Below, piece after piece: positions 46,233 to 58,236 of a stretch of DNA of 64,000 nucleotides. A program made the translations under genes and the position numbers. Source of the stretch: Neopestalotiopsis rosae. Taxonomy: Eukaryota; Ascomycota; Sordariomycetes; Amphisphaeriales; Sporocadaceae. Each line of letters opens with the position of its first letter. Within the stretch, counting starts at the first letter, position 1. The DNA is taken from assembly GCA_023078685.1 (NCBI GenBank), contig JALGAS010000001.1, positions 3,596,001-3,660,000 of the forward strand, read 5' to 3'. Under the pieces are notes generated by a model. It did no database searches, had not been told where the DNA came from, and worked only from the letters and a program-made list of their open reading frames with translations.

Positions 46233-47215
46233 TTCTGTAGTGTCGGTAGGTCTATGAATTTGTAAAAGAGTAGGAAAAAAAGAAGGAAAACGGAGGAAAA
46301 CAGAGATGCAAGATGGAGAGGAAGAGATGGACGATGGCACACGAGAGGAGATAGAGGCAAAGCAGATGACTGATTGTCAGTACCACATATCAATGGAACT
46401 GTGCCAACTGTGCGTCATGTGCCCAATTATTGACACGATCACCTGGGGCACCTGGAGCGGCTCCCGTGCTCAGTGGCGCCAAGCCTCAATCTGGTTTAGC
46501 TGGCATGGCAAGCGTCTGATAAGCCAGCATGCAGGAACGAGTCAACCCCTGTTTTCCGGGGCGATGCGTCCTGCACTGCACTGCGCTACAAGCCCTGTCT
46601 TTTGCCTGCTTGCATTCCGCTGTCGCTGTCGCTGTCGCTCGTCGCCTCAGCGTTTGAATCAACAACTAACGCAAGGTCAAGCAAGTTGGCAGCGGTCTGA
46701 CTCTAACCCAAATCCACTGCACGACTTTCATGCACAACGTTTAGCATGTGTGCGCCAGATAGGCATCAAGGATAATTGTCGCGCATTCAGAGACAAGACG
46801 TTATGGGAGTTGCATAACGTTCGAATTGATAGCGCAGAAAAGGTCACAGAGCATCTTCGAATCTCATACTCGTAAAGTAGGCTTCTCGCGATATAATTGA
46901 AGCAACCCGCCCTTCACCCACGTCTTGCAGAATTTGACCAATGAAGGACTATACCAGTGTGTGGTGCGTTTGCGCAAATCATAGATGAGTTAGTATTTTC
47001 GAGGTTATAAACAAATTCCCAGGATTTCGCGTAGTATTAGCATCGTCTGTGATGTAAATACACGTGACTACTGGTGCAGTTGATTACTGTTTCGCGCTAC
47101 TAAACGCATCTGCTTGCTTCCCTCGGTAAGCACTTGAACAATCACGAATCATGGGAAGACAGTATAAAGCATGGACTTGACTTCACTTTGTATTCATTAT
47201 CATGTCATTCCTTAA
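46233..47215. other. Intergenic, no convincing gene
   Basis: Promoter side of the aminopeptidase gene. It has a short TGTCGC hexamer repeat (about 46619-46642). A 189-codon plus-strand frame lies here but has no coding character. Confidence 0.45.
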
Positions 47216-48562
47216 CTACGCATCAACCTGCCTAACCTCGAACGAAAACATGGCGTTGCTCTCCCCCGCCGCGTGGTCCTGCAGCTTGTCGGGAACCTCG
47301 AAACCGGCCGCCGGCACCCGGTACTCAAACTTCTTGCCGGGCTCGGGCGACTTGCCGTCGACCTGGTAAGGGAAGGTCAGGTACTCTGGCATCAGGCCGG
47401 CCTGGATCAGGGCCGTGCACTGGTCCCAGGCAATGTGCTCGTGGTACAGGCGGTCGCCGCGGATGTTGACGATGGAGGTGAAGGGGAGCCTGAGGAGCTT
47501 GCCCGTTGGCGGCACGCCGGGGAGTCTATTTTTCTCTCGTGTCAGTCGCTCCGTTCTAGTCATGAATGATGTCCTCGGAATGGTACTTACAGCCAGTCAA
47601 CCTTGGCATTGTGCGTCAGGGTAAAGACAAACTCGTCCACGATGCGGTCCACGCCAATCGTCCGGCTCACCAGCTCCAGGGCCGTGTCCTCGGGGTTGCT
47701 AAAGATAAAGTGGTGGCGGTAAAAGGTGGTCAGCCGCTCGCGGCCCACGCCGCCCGTCATGGTGGGGATGTGGTTGACGTAGGGCTCGTCGACCATGGTG
47801 AGCATGGTCTTTTCGACGGACCGGTCGTCGAACTCGTAGTACGTGTGCTCGTCCCAGATCTTCTCCAGGTCAAAGTTGGGGCCCCCGAGGTGCTTCTTGA
47901 TAAAGGTCAGGCCGCGCGTGTGCGCCACCGACGCCGCCGAGTAGTTGAAGCCCTCGGCGCCGGGCACGACAAACTTTTCCGACGCCACCTGCGGGTAGTC
48001 GTACGTCGACGTGTTAGACCTCGTCACTGGCGAGCCCGGCTTGCCGGAAATGTGCACCAATTCTGGCTTTGCGGACAGGTCCCATTCTGATGAAAATGTG
48101 ACGGCCGCCACAATGTTGGCAGCAGATTTGTATGCGGCTCCCAGCCTGTCCGAGAAACCAGCGGGGTAGTCTGATGGCTTGCCATATACTGCAGTTTCAT
48201 GTCAGTCTCTCCATTTACTCTGCAGACTTGATTATCCGATGAAACATACCGACAAGTGCAAATTTGTCCTTGGTGTCGCAAGTATCTAATTGCGCCAGGG
48301 CACCTGCAGCCTTCTCCAGCGCCGACTCGACTGACCAAGCTCCATCACCGGCGCTCGATTGCGAAAATGTGACCCGCGCGACGGCGTACCCTTCCTCTGC
48401 CCACTTCTTCTGAGGCAGCGGGTCGATGTTCTCCCCCGTCGAAGCATCCGGGAGGCCGGCATCAATGACAATCACACCGGGACCGTGGCCACGTCGCGAG
48501 AGTGGCGGCTGTATCGAAGCATTGGCTGCCAATGTGACGACTGGTGCTGAAGGAAGCGACAT
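47216..48562 (-). CDS. Dienelactone-hydrolase-like domain fused to SnoaL/NTF2-like domain
   Basis: Exons 48250-48562, 47591-48188 and 47216-47525 give 406 aa. The N-terminal half resembles carboxymethylenebutenolidase-type alpha/beta hydrolases (GPGVIVIDAGLP, KKWAEEGYAVARVTF, FIKKHLGGP). Where such enzymes have the nucleophile elbow G-x-C-x-G, this protein reads KFALVVYGKPSDYP, so the usual Cys is absent. The C-terminal part (EDTALELVSRTIGVDRIVDE, LPFTSIVNIRGDRLYHEHIA, DQCTALIQAGLMPEYL) looks like a SnoaL/NTF2 cone fold as in polyketide cyclases. The start MSLPSAPVVTLAAN is used; the frame is open upstream. It may be a non-catalytic or altered hydrolase acting on a lactone-like metabolite; this is inference. 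Confidence 0.75.
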
Positions 48563-49402
48563 GTTTTCTGTTCTTGGCCAACTACAACCGGAATAGATTA
48601 AGAACTTGGTACACTGTGGTGTTTTTGAAGTGTAAGCTGGTATATAGTTTGTGAAGTGTTGTTGATCACGGTTTTTGTTCTCAATCAAGGTGCTGACAAT
48701 GCGGGGCTTGATTGTTATATGCCGAGGAGAGTTTGACAAGAGCTGAAATTCTGGGGATACGTGGGTTGATATAAGTGAACAAGAGGATATATGTTCAACT
48801 TGGGAGCAAACCTATGCAGTGAGGCACTACTACGACTACTAAGCCGACGATCAATTCGATCGCATGTTCATATTGATGATGTCTTTGAATAGCGGAGAGG
48901 GCCACGATAAGCGACGGGGGTGTTCGCGGCGGATAGGTTCCGATTAGGCGGTGCGGTGCGATACCCGATCGGCAGCGGACACTTTGGTGGGAAGTAAGGT
49001 TCAGCGGTGGTCAATCAGCAGCTCTCTCGTTGGCTCAAGAGCAGCGCCTGGGGACCGCTACCAAATGTCCGACTCGTTAATCCGTAATTCCATACTATGC
49101 TTTGTAGGCTTTTTTAATCCGAATAGGAGGCAAAACCACGATGGCTTCTATCCTTGTCGGCAATCGCACAAGTGGGTATTACTACCATCAAGTAGTCAAG
49201 CAATAGGTCTCAGTCTGGGGAATTCGGACTATACTCTGTACTTGCTACTTTTGGCCACAATCCAAGTCTGTCAATACGTGCCCCCAGCACATGGCATCTT
49301 TGTGACATTCACGCCACTGGATTGATCAGATATAATCAAGTGTCGTCATATCCTAATCCTGCGCAGGGTTCTCTTAGTACTTAAAAATGAGTGTATTCAG
49401 GG
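48563..49402. other. Intergenic, no gene seen
   Basis: Promoter side of the hydrolase-like gene and 3' flank of the regulator. Confidence 0.5.
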
Positions 49403-52059
49403 TCACAAGAGCCAAGCATTGAGTACATCGGCACCGGGAACATCATAGCCAAAGAGTCCCGAGCCTGGGACTTGATCCCACGCAAATGATTCAATATCCT
49501 CTGAATGATTCTCAAACGGTTTTGCGTTGACTGTTCGTGCCTCGGGCAGTGACTCGTGCATAAGCTGCTCAATGATAGCTCGACTCTTGGATGCCCCATT
49601 CCAAGTCATTTCCAGGTCCTGGAGGAAACTAACGCACTTGCGCACATCGGGAAGGGTCGAATCGTGGGGAGACCCTGGCATGCGAAGTCTAAAATTATAG
49701 TGTCAACGGTCACGTAGCCAAAGTATGTTTTTCTCCCTCTCTGCCTATACATGGTGGAAGGAGCATAGGGCACTTACAACACCAAGCCCGACAAGGTCAG
49801 GTAATGCACGCAGAATGCAAGGTGATGCGAAGGTGGCACCAGCTCACGTACCAACTCGGCGGCATTGATACAGCTCTTTGCCGCACTCACGCAATGGGAT
49901 ATTGCATCAATTGCTTGAAGTCCCGGCAATGCCTGGTTGAGACTGCCGACAAGTGACCTGTGGTGATGTCAGCTATAGTGTATCGTGGAACAAAAAGGGG
50001 GCAAAACTTGTAACTTGCCGGTATAGATTGAGGAGCGATCCAGCATGAACGATGAACATGATTACGCACATGGTCAGATTTGGGCCTCGATCAAGCTGAT
50101 TCGCACTAAAGCGTATATCATCCGGTAGGCTAATCAACCATTCATTCAGCGACTTGTCCAAAGAGCCGATAGTCCGCAGTCGTTGCTTAGCCTTTGCGGG
50201 TTTAGCAATTTCGCGGATCCGCGAAGGAGAATATAGTTGTTGGATCTTGCCTCCGATGCGGCATAGTCGGGCAAAGGCCAAGAAACCAGTCATTGGAGTG
50301 GACACGGGCGGATCTACTGGAGAATGCTGCTTGTTCCGACAGTATTCCTCAAGATCGTCATCGCCAATGTCGAGAGGCAATTCGCAGTGGCAATCCGCGT
50401 CCTGTGCAGCCATTGGTCTGCCTAGGCATATTGAAGTGACACTGTCATCGAGCAAGCATCTAAGCCAATATTCTCTCCCTACTCGAGCGGATTGGTACTT
50501 ACCGGTCCAAAGTGTACACACTCCACCAAATACGTCTAGAAATTTGCTGTCTGATCATTGCCGCTGGATCCAGGTCCTCGTTTGGTCCGGACATCTACAA
50601 GTGGTTAGCACCACGGATTGAAGATCTTGATATCAGTCAATGACACTTACTAAACTACTCAAATGAATGCCTAGGTCTTGTGCAGCACGAACGGCTCTGC
50701 CAGCATAATTCCAACTTTGTGTCAGAGTATTCCAGCCTGCAGAGCACATGGCAAGCAAGGCCAAGCACTGCACGCCTTCGAGCGAGGCTTCGCCATGGGA
50801 TGCATAGTGCAAGAGAAGTGACTTTTCGTAGTAGTCGAGGCCAGGAAACCTCGAAGACTTGCCATCAGACGGCAGAAGACTCGCAGCACACGCGCATACA
50901 GCAAAGAAGACGGACAGGAATCTCTTGTCTGGTTGTTCAGAAGATCGTGAAGAATTGAGGCTCTTGTAGCGAGCCAAGAAATGGGGCTTGTGTAAGACGG
51001 GAAGAGTATAGTGCAATTGGTCAAAGTACAAATTTACCAAAAGGTCAGCAATGTACTGCGGCGGACGGCTCAACTGATCAGCCTTTGGCAGGTGTGGTAG
51101 CTCGGGCCAACGCTGTCCGTGAACGAAAAGAGGTACCTCAAGAGGCTGGGCCGTGTTTTCATTGGCGGTCCCTCGACTGACACTGAGCATACCTGGGGAG
51201 TCTGATACTGCTGATTGTCCTGAGGGCGAAAGACTCTGTATCGCTTCAATCAGAACGCTGTTTGTCGCCCCTCCGACGAATCTGATCTCGAGGTCAGTCG
51301 ATCCGCAGCAAGCGTTGTGCAGCAGGGAGTGACTTGCCTCAATTTTCCATAAGAGTCGGTCACAAGCGAACCAAACTTTTCCGTTTTGTCATTCTGATCG
51401 ACAGAAAAGTCTAGACCGTCATCTTCAAAGGCTTCAGAGTCTGACTCATCCTGGTTATCTTGACCTGCTTCGTCTTCAATTTCCTGCCGTACTGCCGGTC
51501 CTGTTTCTGTCAAGGATGGATCCAAAGGCAATGACATATGTGCACCGGCGTCTGGTAAGGATCTCAATGCGTTGGCAGCTTGGACGAGCTCGTCCTCCAT
51601 GAACGTCCCAGGGGGTCCGACTTTGGCGCGGGCAAGAGACTCTACTGTTTGTGAGAGTTGACCTGCGAGACCTTCTAGACGCTGGCAAAATAAATCGAGT
51701 TGCTGGCAGCGTGCTTCAAATGACATGGCATATCTACAAATTCCCCATCAGTCAAAGCCGTCCACGGTGAGTGGTATGGACTGGACCCACTGCCGACTTG
51801 TTGAAGCATTATCATTGCTTCCCGGGTACTCACAGGGAGCATCACGGGAGCTGCAATTGTGACATGGCTGTTGCCCATCGCATTTTACCTGATAATATTG
51901 TCAGAGTAAGAATCTCCAAATGATTACTGAATCTTCATGCTAAACAAAACAGACCTTCTTTCTGCGACAGGCTATACAGGCTTGCCACACTCTATTGGTA
52001 GCGGAGGCACCTGAGGTGTCGGCAGCAGTGGAGTCCCGCTTTGCTGCACTCCGTCCCAT
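49403..52059 (-). CDS. Zn2Cys6 transcription factor with fungal-specific TF domain
   Basis: Eight exons (51955-52059, 51791-51888, 51338-51733, 50651-51281, 50503-50594, 50015-50441, 49778-49932, 49403-49688) give 729 aa in phase. The zinc cluster is CIACRRKKVKC then CHNCSSRDAPC at residues 34-60. A likely coiled coil follows (FEARCQQLDLFCQRLEGLAG), then an acidic stretch, and YGKLRFVGGATNS. The TF domain includes ADLLVNLYFDQLHYTLPVLH, RAAQDLGIHLS, ISRRIWWSVYTLDR and SICLGRPMAAQDADC. The intron 51282-51337 starts with GC (AG then GCAAGTCAC); no GT donor keeps the LRFVGG junction. It is a likely regulator of the neighbouring aldolase/transporter/dehydrogenase genes. Confidence 0.92.
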
Positions 52060-53021
52060 CGTGGAAATGACCTTGCACTCCTGGAACAAATAGGTACCTT
52101 GTAGGACAAATCAAGCTGGACCCGGCAGAGAGCTCCCAAAGATCCGAGTATCGGGTCGACAATAATAGAGTCAAGACAATATTGGCAGAGTATGATGCAG
52201 CATCACTGATGGACCTGGATAGCAGCCGTCGGGATATTTGGGTGGCCATCCGACATTTCCCCACTTTCTAGATTCATCGCAGATAAAGAGTTACACTGAA
52301 CGCCTCAGCATAGACAATGGTCTATTCCCTTTGGGCACCTCCTCTAGGCAAGCCAGAATATCTGAACTCTCTATGAGATAGGAATAAACTTGGATCCTGG
52401 TTTTTGCGTGCTGGTGCTTCATTCAACTATCGACTCACAATGATGCAGCCTCTGGACCTTTGTATATAGTTTAGTGATTAATCCCATAGAAAGTATAACA
52501 CCTCAACCACCAGCAGTACTTGTTAACTTTCCTTATTTGGCAATATTCGTTCGCGTAGGAGAATATGACCCTGATCGTCCACTATAATCCTCCTGAGCCC
52601 AGTGGTGTCCCAAATTGGGTTCCAGCGGCTTAGCAATAGATTAAGTGGGATCCGACAGTTTACAGTGCATCTTGAACAACACATTGGTAAAGTTTGTACC
52701 CAAACACAGCGCATGTCAATGTTATGGACTTGAATTTCGTTGTAGAACAGATTTTGATGCCCACCTTGCGGCATCATTGCGGTACAAGTGGTTGTTTCTC
52801 CCGATCAATTGTGTCCCCATGACCATGTCGCCGGACCGCCGGTTGGCTCAATCTCCATTTCGGCGTCGGTCCGTGATCCGTCCCGGACCACGTACCTTGC
52901 GCCCATCCTTTGTCGATCAGCTTAGGTCAGACCAAATGTGACGATATCCACTGTTTGTGAACATATTCTGATATCCAGTCTCTGCTTTCAAATTCATACT
53001 TTCATTTGATCATCTTCAATC
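52060..53021. promoter_or_regulatory. Divergent promoter region, regulator and aldolase
   Basis: About 0.96 kb between head-to-head genes. No gene is seen. CGG and CCG half-sites, the usual contacts of Zn2Cys6 proteins, occur around 52830-52890 (CGCCGG, CGGCG, CCCGG), but no specific site can be defined. Confidence 0.35.
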
Positions 53022-54192
53022 ATGTCCAACCAGATAGCATCGCCCGTCGTAAACGCCACTGGCAAAACGCGGCTCCGAGAATCGCTCGAAAAGGCGAAGC
53101 GCGGAGAAGGACCTAGTGTCGGACAATGGCTCGAGTTTCCAGGCTACACGCTCGCGAGAACCATTGCGCCGCTGGGACAAGATGTGAGTAGCACATCAAT
53201 ATGCAGATCAGGAAATGCTTGCTGAACATGCGCTGCTGTAGTGGGTTCTTATTGACTGCGAGCATGGCAATATCGACGACAACGACATGTATCTGCAAGT
53301 GGGCGCCATTTCGTCGTCTGGCTGCTCCCCGATTGTAAGGATAGCAAGCAGCGAGCCATGGATGATGAAGAGGGTCCTGGACGCTGGTGCGCACGGAATC
53401 ATGGTGCCCATGTGCGAGACAAAGGTACATCGATGCACGTCCCTATAGAGCGATGAGAAGTATAAGAACAAAAGACTGAACCTAGATACAGGAACAAGCC
53501 GAAGCCATAGTCAAGGCTTGCAAATATCCGTCCAACCGATGGGCGCAGGGAGTTCGGGGTGTTGGCGCCATGTTTGCGCACGCTGCGTTCAACCAGACCA
53601 TGGGGCAATACACGCTTAGCGCCAATGATAATGTCATGATCTGCGTGCAAATCGAGTCGCGAAAAGCCCTCGAGAACGTCGAGGAGATTGCAAACGTTGA
53701 TGGCATCGGTAATCGCATCCCGACCTTCCTCAGGATCCGCCTGGCCGGTATCGTAGGCTGACTTTTCCTTAGATATGCTCTTCATTGGACCAAACGACTT
53801 GGCTTCATCCATGGGATATGCTGGCCAAGATCACTCCAAGGTTCCCGAGGTACAGGATGCCACTGCGCGTATCCTCAAGGCAATTTTGGACGCGGGAAAA
53901 TATGCCGGCCACTTTGCCCTCAGCGCGGATGTCGGTAAGTCAATTCTTGACCTGATCATAATCATCAACAAGTACACGGGGCACTTTGAGCTGACCCTCT
54001 TACTTTGCAACACTAGCGGCACAAAGATACCAACAAGGATTCCATTTTGTAAATTGCGGTGCTGATATCGTGGCCGTTCAAGCGTGGATGTGCACCGAGA
54101 TGGCAAAACTTCAAGGCCTGGTAACAAAGTCGAAGCAGTCTAGCACCGCTGAAAACGGGGTAGATGCAGGAGTTGCTGGTAGTTATAAATAA
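53022..54192 (+). CDS. HpcH/HpaI family class II aldolase
   Basis: Five exons (53022-53183, 53242-53424, 53492-53708, 53773-53934, 54017-54192) give 299 aa. The TIM-barrel family signatures are present: GQWLEFPG, WVLIDCEHGNIDD with the catalytic His in CEHG, IVRIASSEPWMMKRVLDAGA, HGIMVPMCETKEQA, CVQIESRKALENV with a metal-binding Glu, and DMLFIGPNDLASSMG with a metal-binding Asp. Such enzymes cleave 2-keto-3-deoxy sugar acids or 4-hydroxy-2-oxo acids to pyruvate and an aldehyde using Mg2+ or Mn2+. The fungal L-rhamnose pathway KDR aldolase belongs to this family, but the substrate here is not proven. It is divergent from the regulator and convergent with the transporter. Confidence 0.92.
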
Positions 54193-54408
54193 GTTTCAAG
54201 TACATAGAAATAGAAATTCCTTCAGCGAGTGTTGGAACAAAGAGATTGATTCTTAAATAGTCCAAATACAATCCCACCCTATATGCGCTCCCTTTTCTCA
54301 ATATAGTTACTCCGGCGAATTATGAATACTAAAAACCGTCGACAGGATACATTTAAATGATCTTCTCAACACGATTCCTCTCCCCTTTCATCGTCTACAA
54401 CCACGCCT

Positions 54409-56153
54409 CTAGTATAGGTACCTGAAGCCCTTGGCATCCTCAACCACAGCATTCGGCGACTTGCCCTCGAGATCCGCCGTCCGCGCAGCCGAGGCATCAG
54501 TGACCTCGTACGGCACCTCCTCACCGGCATCCAGCTTCTTGTTCAAATGTTTCAGATACGTTCTCAAGACGAATGCGCACACCACAGCAAACGCAAAGAT
54601 GGCCAATTCAGCACCAAAGCTCTTGACGTAGTAAGGCCCGTACTTGGACGGCCATATGTAGGAGCCGGGGATGCTGCCAATGTTGCCCATGGCGTTTACT
54701 ATGGCGATTGCCGCCGCTTTCTTGGAGGCCGGGCGCACAATGGTGTTGGAGATCCAGGCAAGCATCATGAAGCCGCAGGCATACCCAGCTACAAGAATCG
54801 TTAGCCCTGATTAAACGTGTCATTGGGGGTCCAACTGATACTCACTTGTCATCATGAACATGGCAAAGTACCGCGGCCCCGTAGTTGTGGTGGTCATTGA
54901 GATGATGTACCCGACGATGCAGATCACGGCGGGGACAGTGTAGTGCCAAAAGCGCTCTCCGGTCCTATCAGCGTGCCAGGCGTTGGGAAGAGAGAAAAGC
55001 AGAGCCCAGATCCAAGGGGGAGCCGTCAGAAGAAGCGTCTTTGTTGTATCGTAGCCGAGCGATGCCGTGATGGTCGGGAAGAAGTAGCTAAACTAAATCC
55101 AATGTTAGTAATGGCATCAATGTAGTTGGGGACATGACATCAATAGACTCACGCTCAAGGCCATGATGGTAGCATGGTAAGTAATACCGAGAAGCCAGAC
55201 CTTGGGGTCCATGACCGCCAGCTTGAGACCGTGCAGAGCGCTCTCGTCCTCGGTCGTTTCCACCACCCCAGCGTCAAGCGCAAGTCGCTTCTGGGCAATC
55301 AACTTTTCGCGCTCCGAGAGCCAGCTGGTTGTCTGTGGGTATTCGGGCAGGACGAAGACGGCAACGATGGCGCAGGCAATGGTGATGACACCTTCAATGA
55401 TGAACAGCCACCTCCAAGCGCGCAGGCCGGCTTTCCCTTCCATGTCGGATAGAATGCCGGCTGCGATCAAGCCACCAAAGGCCTGAGCGGCAAGGTTACC
55501 TCCGTTGAGGATAGTTACTCGCAACTGCATCTCTTTTCTGGTATACCACCGTGCCAGTAGATACTAGATGGCAGGTAAGGATGGTCAGCTTGTAATTTAT
55601 ACGATCTTTGTGAGAACTTCTTGGCTTACAATGCTGCCCGGAAAGAGTGAGGCCTCGATGCAGCCGAGGAAGAATCGACATAGAATCGCGCCTGTTGCGT
55701 TCTGGACTGCTCCCGTCGCTGCAGAGATGACACCCCAAAGTGCAACGCAGGCACATCTATTGAGAAGATAGCAATGTCAGCTCCCTGTTTCTTCAATACT
55801 GGGGCAGGCATTGGAACTGATGTAGACATTACTTACATGTACCAACTCGGTCTCTTAAGCTTACTCAGGATCATATTCGATGGTATCTGCATCGCCACAT
55901 ATCCAACAAGGAGAATGGATATGCATGTCTGGTATTGGACATCGGTGAGGTTCAAGTCTTCCTCGAGCCCCTTGAGGCGGGCATTGGCAAAGTTGTTGCG
56001 GTCGATGAAATTGAGGATGAAGAGGATAATCATGACGGGAAATATTCGCAAGTCAATTCGGCGGACCAAGGCATTCTCCTCTTTCGGATCCCACGTGTCG
56101 ACCTCGCCGCCGCCGTGTGACGTGACGGATCGCGCCATGTCTTTGGATTCCAT
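54409..56153 (-). CDS. MFS transporter, Dal5/anion:cation symporter type
   Basis: Exons 55837-56153, 55630-55756, 55153-55563, 54846-55092 and 54409-54788 give 493 aa. Family marks are RRIDLRIFPVMIILFILNFI then DRNNFANARLKGLEEDLNL, CRFFLGCIEASLFPG, LLARWYTRKEMQLRV, LPEYPQTTSWLSERE and IVNAMGNIGSIPGSYIWPSK. This subfamily carries organic anions such as allantoate, nicotinate, pantothenate or sugar acids at the plasma membrane, which fits uptake of the substrate of the flanking aldolase and oxidoreductases. The N-terminal segment up to residue 27 is cytosolic and the C-terminus has an acidic tail. Confidence 0.92.
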
Positions 56154-56720
56154 GTCGTTTCAGTTTCTCTGTGATTTCGTGGAAGAGTTGTGGTTTAGGG
56201 TGCGTTTTCTGGTATGGACAGCACGAATGCTTGTTCCGGCCATATACGGCCGACATCTCTGTTTTATGAGAAATATGCAATCTGATATGGTTATCTTGGG
56301 CGCTCTCCCTGCAACGTCGCCCCCTGCCGGTAGCGGCAGCAGTGCAATCGGGGCTGGGGATGCTTCAAGGGAGGACTATCTCCATCAAAGTATCCAAAAC
56401 AGCCTAGTTGACTCTTATCGGACAGAAAAGGTAGGGAAATGATTCCCGATATACTGCAATCCACACCTCGCATACTCTCGATGATCCTCGCTGATCCCTG
56501 CCATCCCCACAGTTGTGATACCCATCCGATATAATCGCAGTCTCTACGGCCCGTGATCCGACCCGAACATTGGAATTAGACAATCATGGGGAATAACACG
56601 AACGAAGTCATATGACATCCAGGCATCTCACTTGACTTCGAGCTTGACATGTCATATTTGTTCAATTTCATAACAATCTACATTTACAGATTGAGCTTCG
56701 GATAGAAAACGACACGCACC
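56154..56720. promoter_or_regulatory. Divergent promoter region, transporter and dehydrogenase
   Basis: 0.57 kb between head-to-head genes, suitable for co-regulation. No gene or specific site identified. Confidence 0.35.
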
Positions 56721-57965
56721 ATGACCGAAGAGATCACCACCAACCGCGCCTGCGTCTGGGTCGGGCCCAGGAAGCTCGAGGTGCAAGAACGCCCCATCAA
56801 GCCCCTAGGCGACCACGACGTGCTCGTAAAAGTCATATCCACGGGCATCTGCGGCTCCGACTGCCACAACTGGGAGAGCGCATCCGTGTCCAAGCAGCTG
56901 GTCCTGGGCCACGAGTCGTCGGGCGTGATTGAGCGCGTCGGTCCGCTCGTAAAGGACCGCGCCGTCGGGCAGCGCGTCGCCGTCGAGCCCGGCTTCGCGT
57001 GCATGGAGTGCGAGTTTTGCCTCCGAGGCAACCCCAACGTCTGCGCCGATCTCAAGTACTGCGGCCTCGACCCGACCGACGGCACGCTCTGCCAGTTTGC
57101 CACCGTCAGGGCGTCCATGACGGTGCCGATCCCGGATAACGTCTCGTGGGAAGAGGCCGGTGCTATTCAGCCGCTGGCGATTGCTGTGCAGCTTGGTCGA
57201 AGAGCCGCCTTGAACTCGCACCAGACTCTAGCAATCTTGTAAGTAGACAGTTCCATCTGATGATAACTTTCAACACATGACTAAATCATTCCTAGTGGCT
57301 GTGGACCTCTCGGTCTTCTGATTCTCGCTGTAGCCAAGGCCTATGGAGTTCGCAAGGTTGTCATGTTTGACATTGAGCAGACAAGAGTAGACTTTGCCAT
57401 CAAATACGGCGCGGACGCCGGAATCGTCTCGCCGAAAAAGGAAGAGGGCGTGGAAGCGCTCGCGTTCGCTCAGGACTATGCAAAGCAGATCATCAAGGAG
57501 CAAGACGTCGGCAACGGCTTTGACGTGACAGTAGAAGCTAGTGGCGCCGAAGCGTGCAGCCAAATGGCAATTTGCATGCTCAAGAATGGAGGAACTTGTA
57601 AGCTGGACTTCGATGACAGGCTGAGGCTGATTCAATAACGTACTGACATTATGACAGGCATACAAGCAGGACTTGGCAAACCTCTCACCTCTGTGCCTCT
57701 ATTCCTACTAACAGCCAGGGAACTAAATATCAAGGGTAAGAGATGACTCTAAACTGCTCTTTTCCAAAACTCGCTAACTTCGATAATAGGCACTGTCAGA
57801 TACACGCCAGGCTGCTTTGCCGATGCCATTGATCTTTTGAGCCGCAAAAAGGTTGATTTGAAACCACTGATTACCTCGACTTATCCTCTCACCAAGTGTG
57901 CCGAGGCCTTTGAGGCGCAACATGCGCGCAAGGATATCAAGATTGTCATCATGAACCAAGAATAA
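56721..57965 (+). CDS. Zinc-dependent medium-chain dehydrogenase (polyol dehydrogenase type)
   Basis: Exons 56721-57238, 57296-57597, 57658-57735 and 57790-57965 give 357 aa. Catalytic-zinc ligands are in TGICGSDCHNW and GHESSGVI; structural-zinc cysteines are in CMECEFCLRGNPNVC. The cofactor fold is AIFGCGPLGLLILAVAKAYG, with an acidic residue at the end of strand 2 (VVMFDIEQTR) suggesting NAD. Similarity is to xylitol/sorbitol dehydrogenases, which oxidise polyols to ketoses. An insertion of about 15 residues (SPKKEEGVEALAFAQDYA) lies in the cofactor domain. Location beside a sugar-acid-type aldolase, an anion transporter and an aldo-keto reductase suggests a shared pathway. Confidence 0.93.
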
Positions 57966-58236
57966 ATACCTAGTATGGATGCATCAAAATAGGAGCATTT
58001 GCATGGAAAGGAGTTTCAGTACATTTTGTAAAAGTCTTCCCAACGAGGGATGGAATGAGACGAGAAACATGTTATAAGTAAACCGACGACTAATTCGAGA
58101 TGTATCTGCTATCAAATTAGATTCAATAACATGACTATATGACCGTCAAGATTGTAGCAATTTGGTCATATTTCCCGCTTGATGAAAGAACTTCTAGCTT
58201 GGAAAAGCTGCAATCGTATCAATTCTAACCAAGTCT

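Noticed and set aside
46306..46875. 189-codon plus-strand frame
   Set aside because: No family motif, low-complexity Arg/Cys repeat from a TGTCGC microsatellite, and position in the aminopeptidase promoter.
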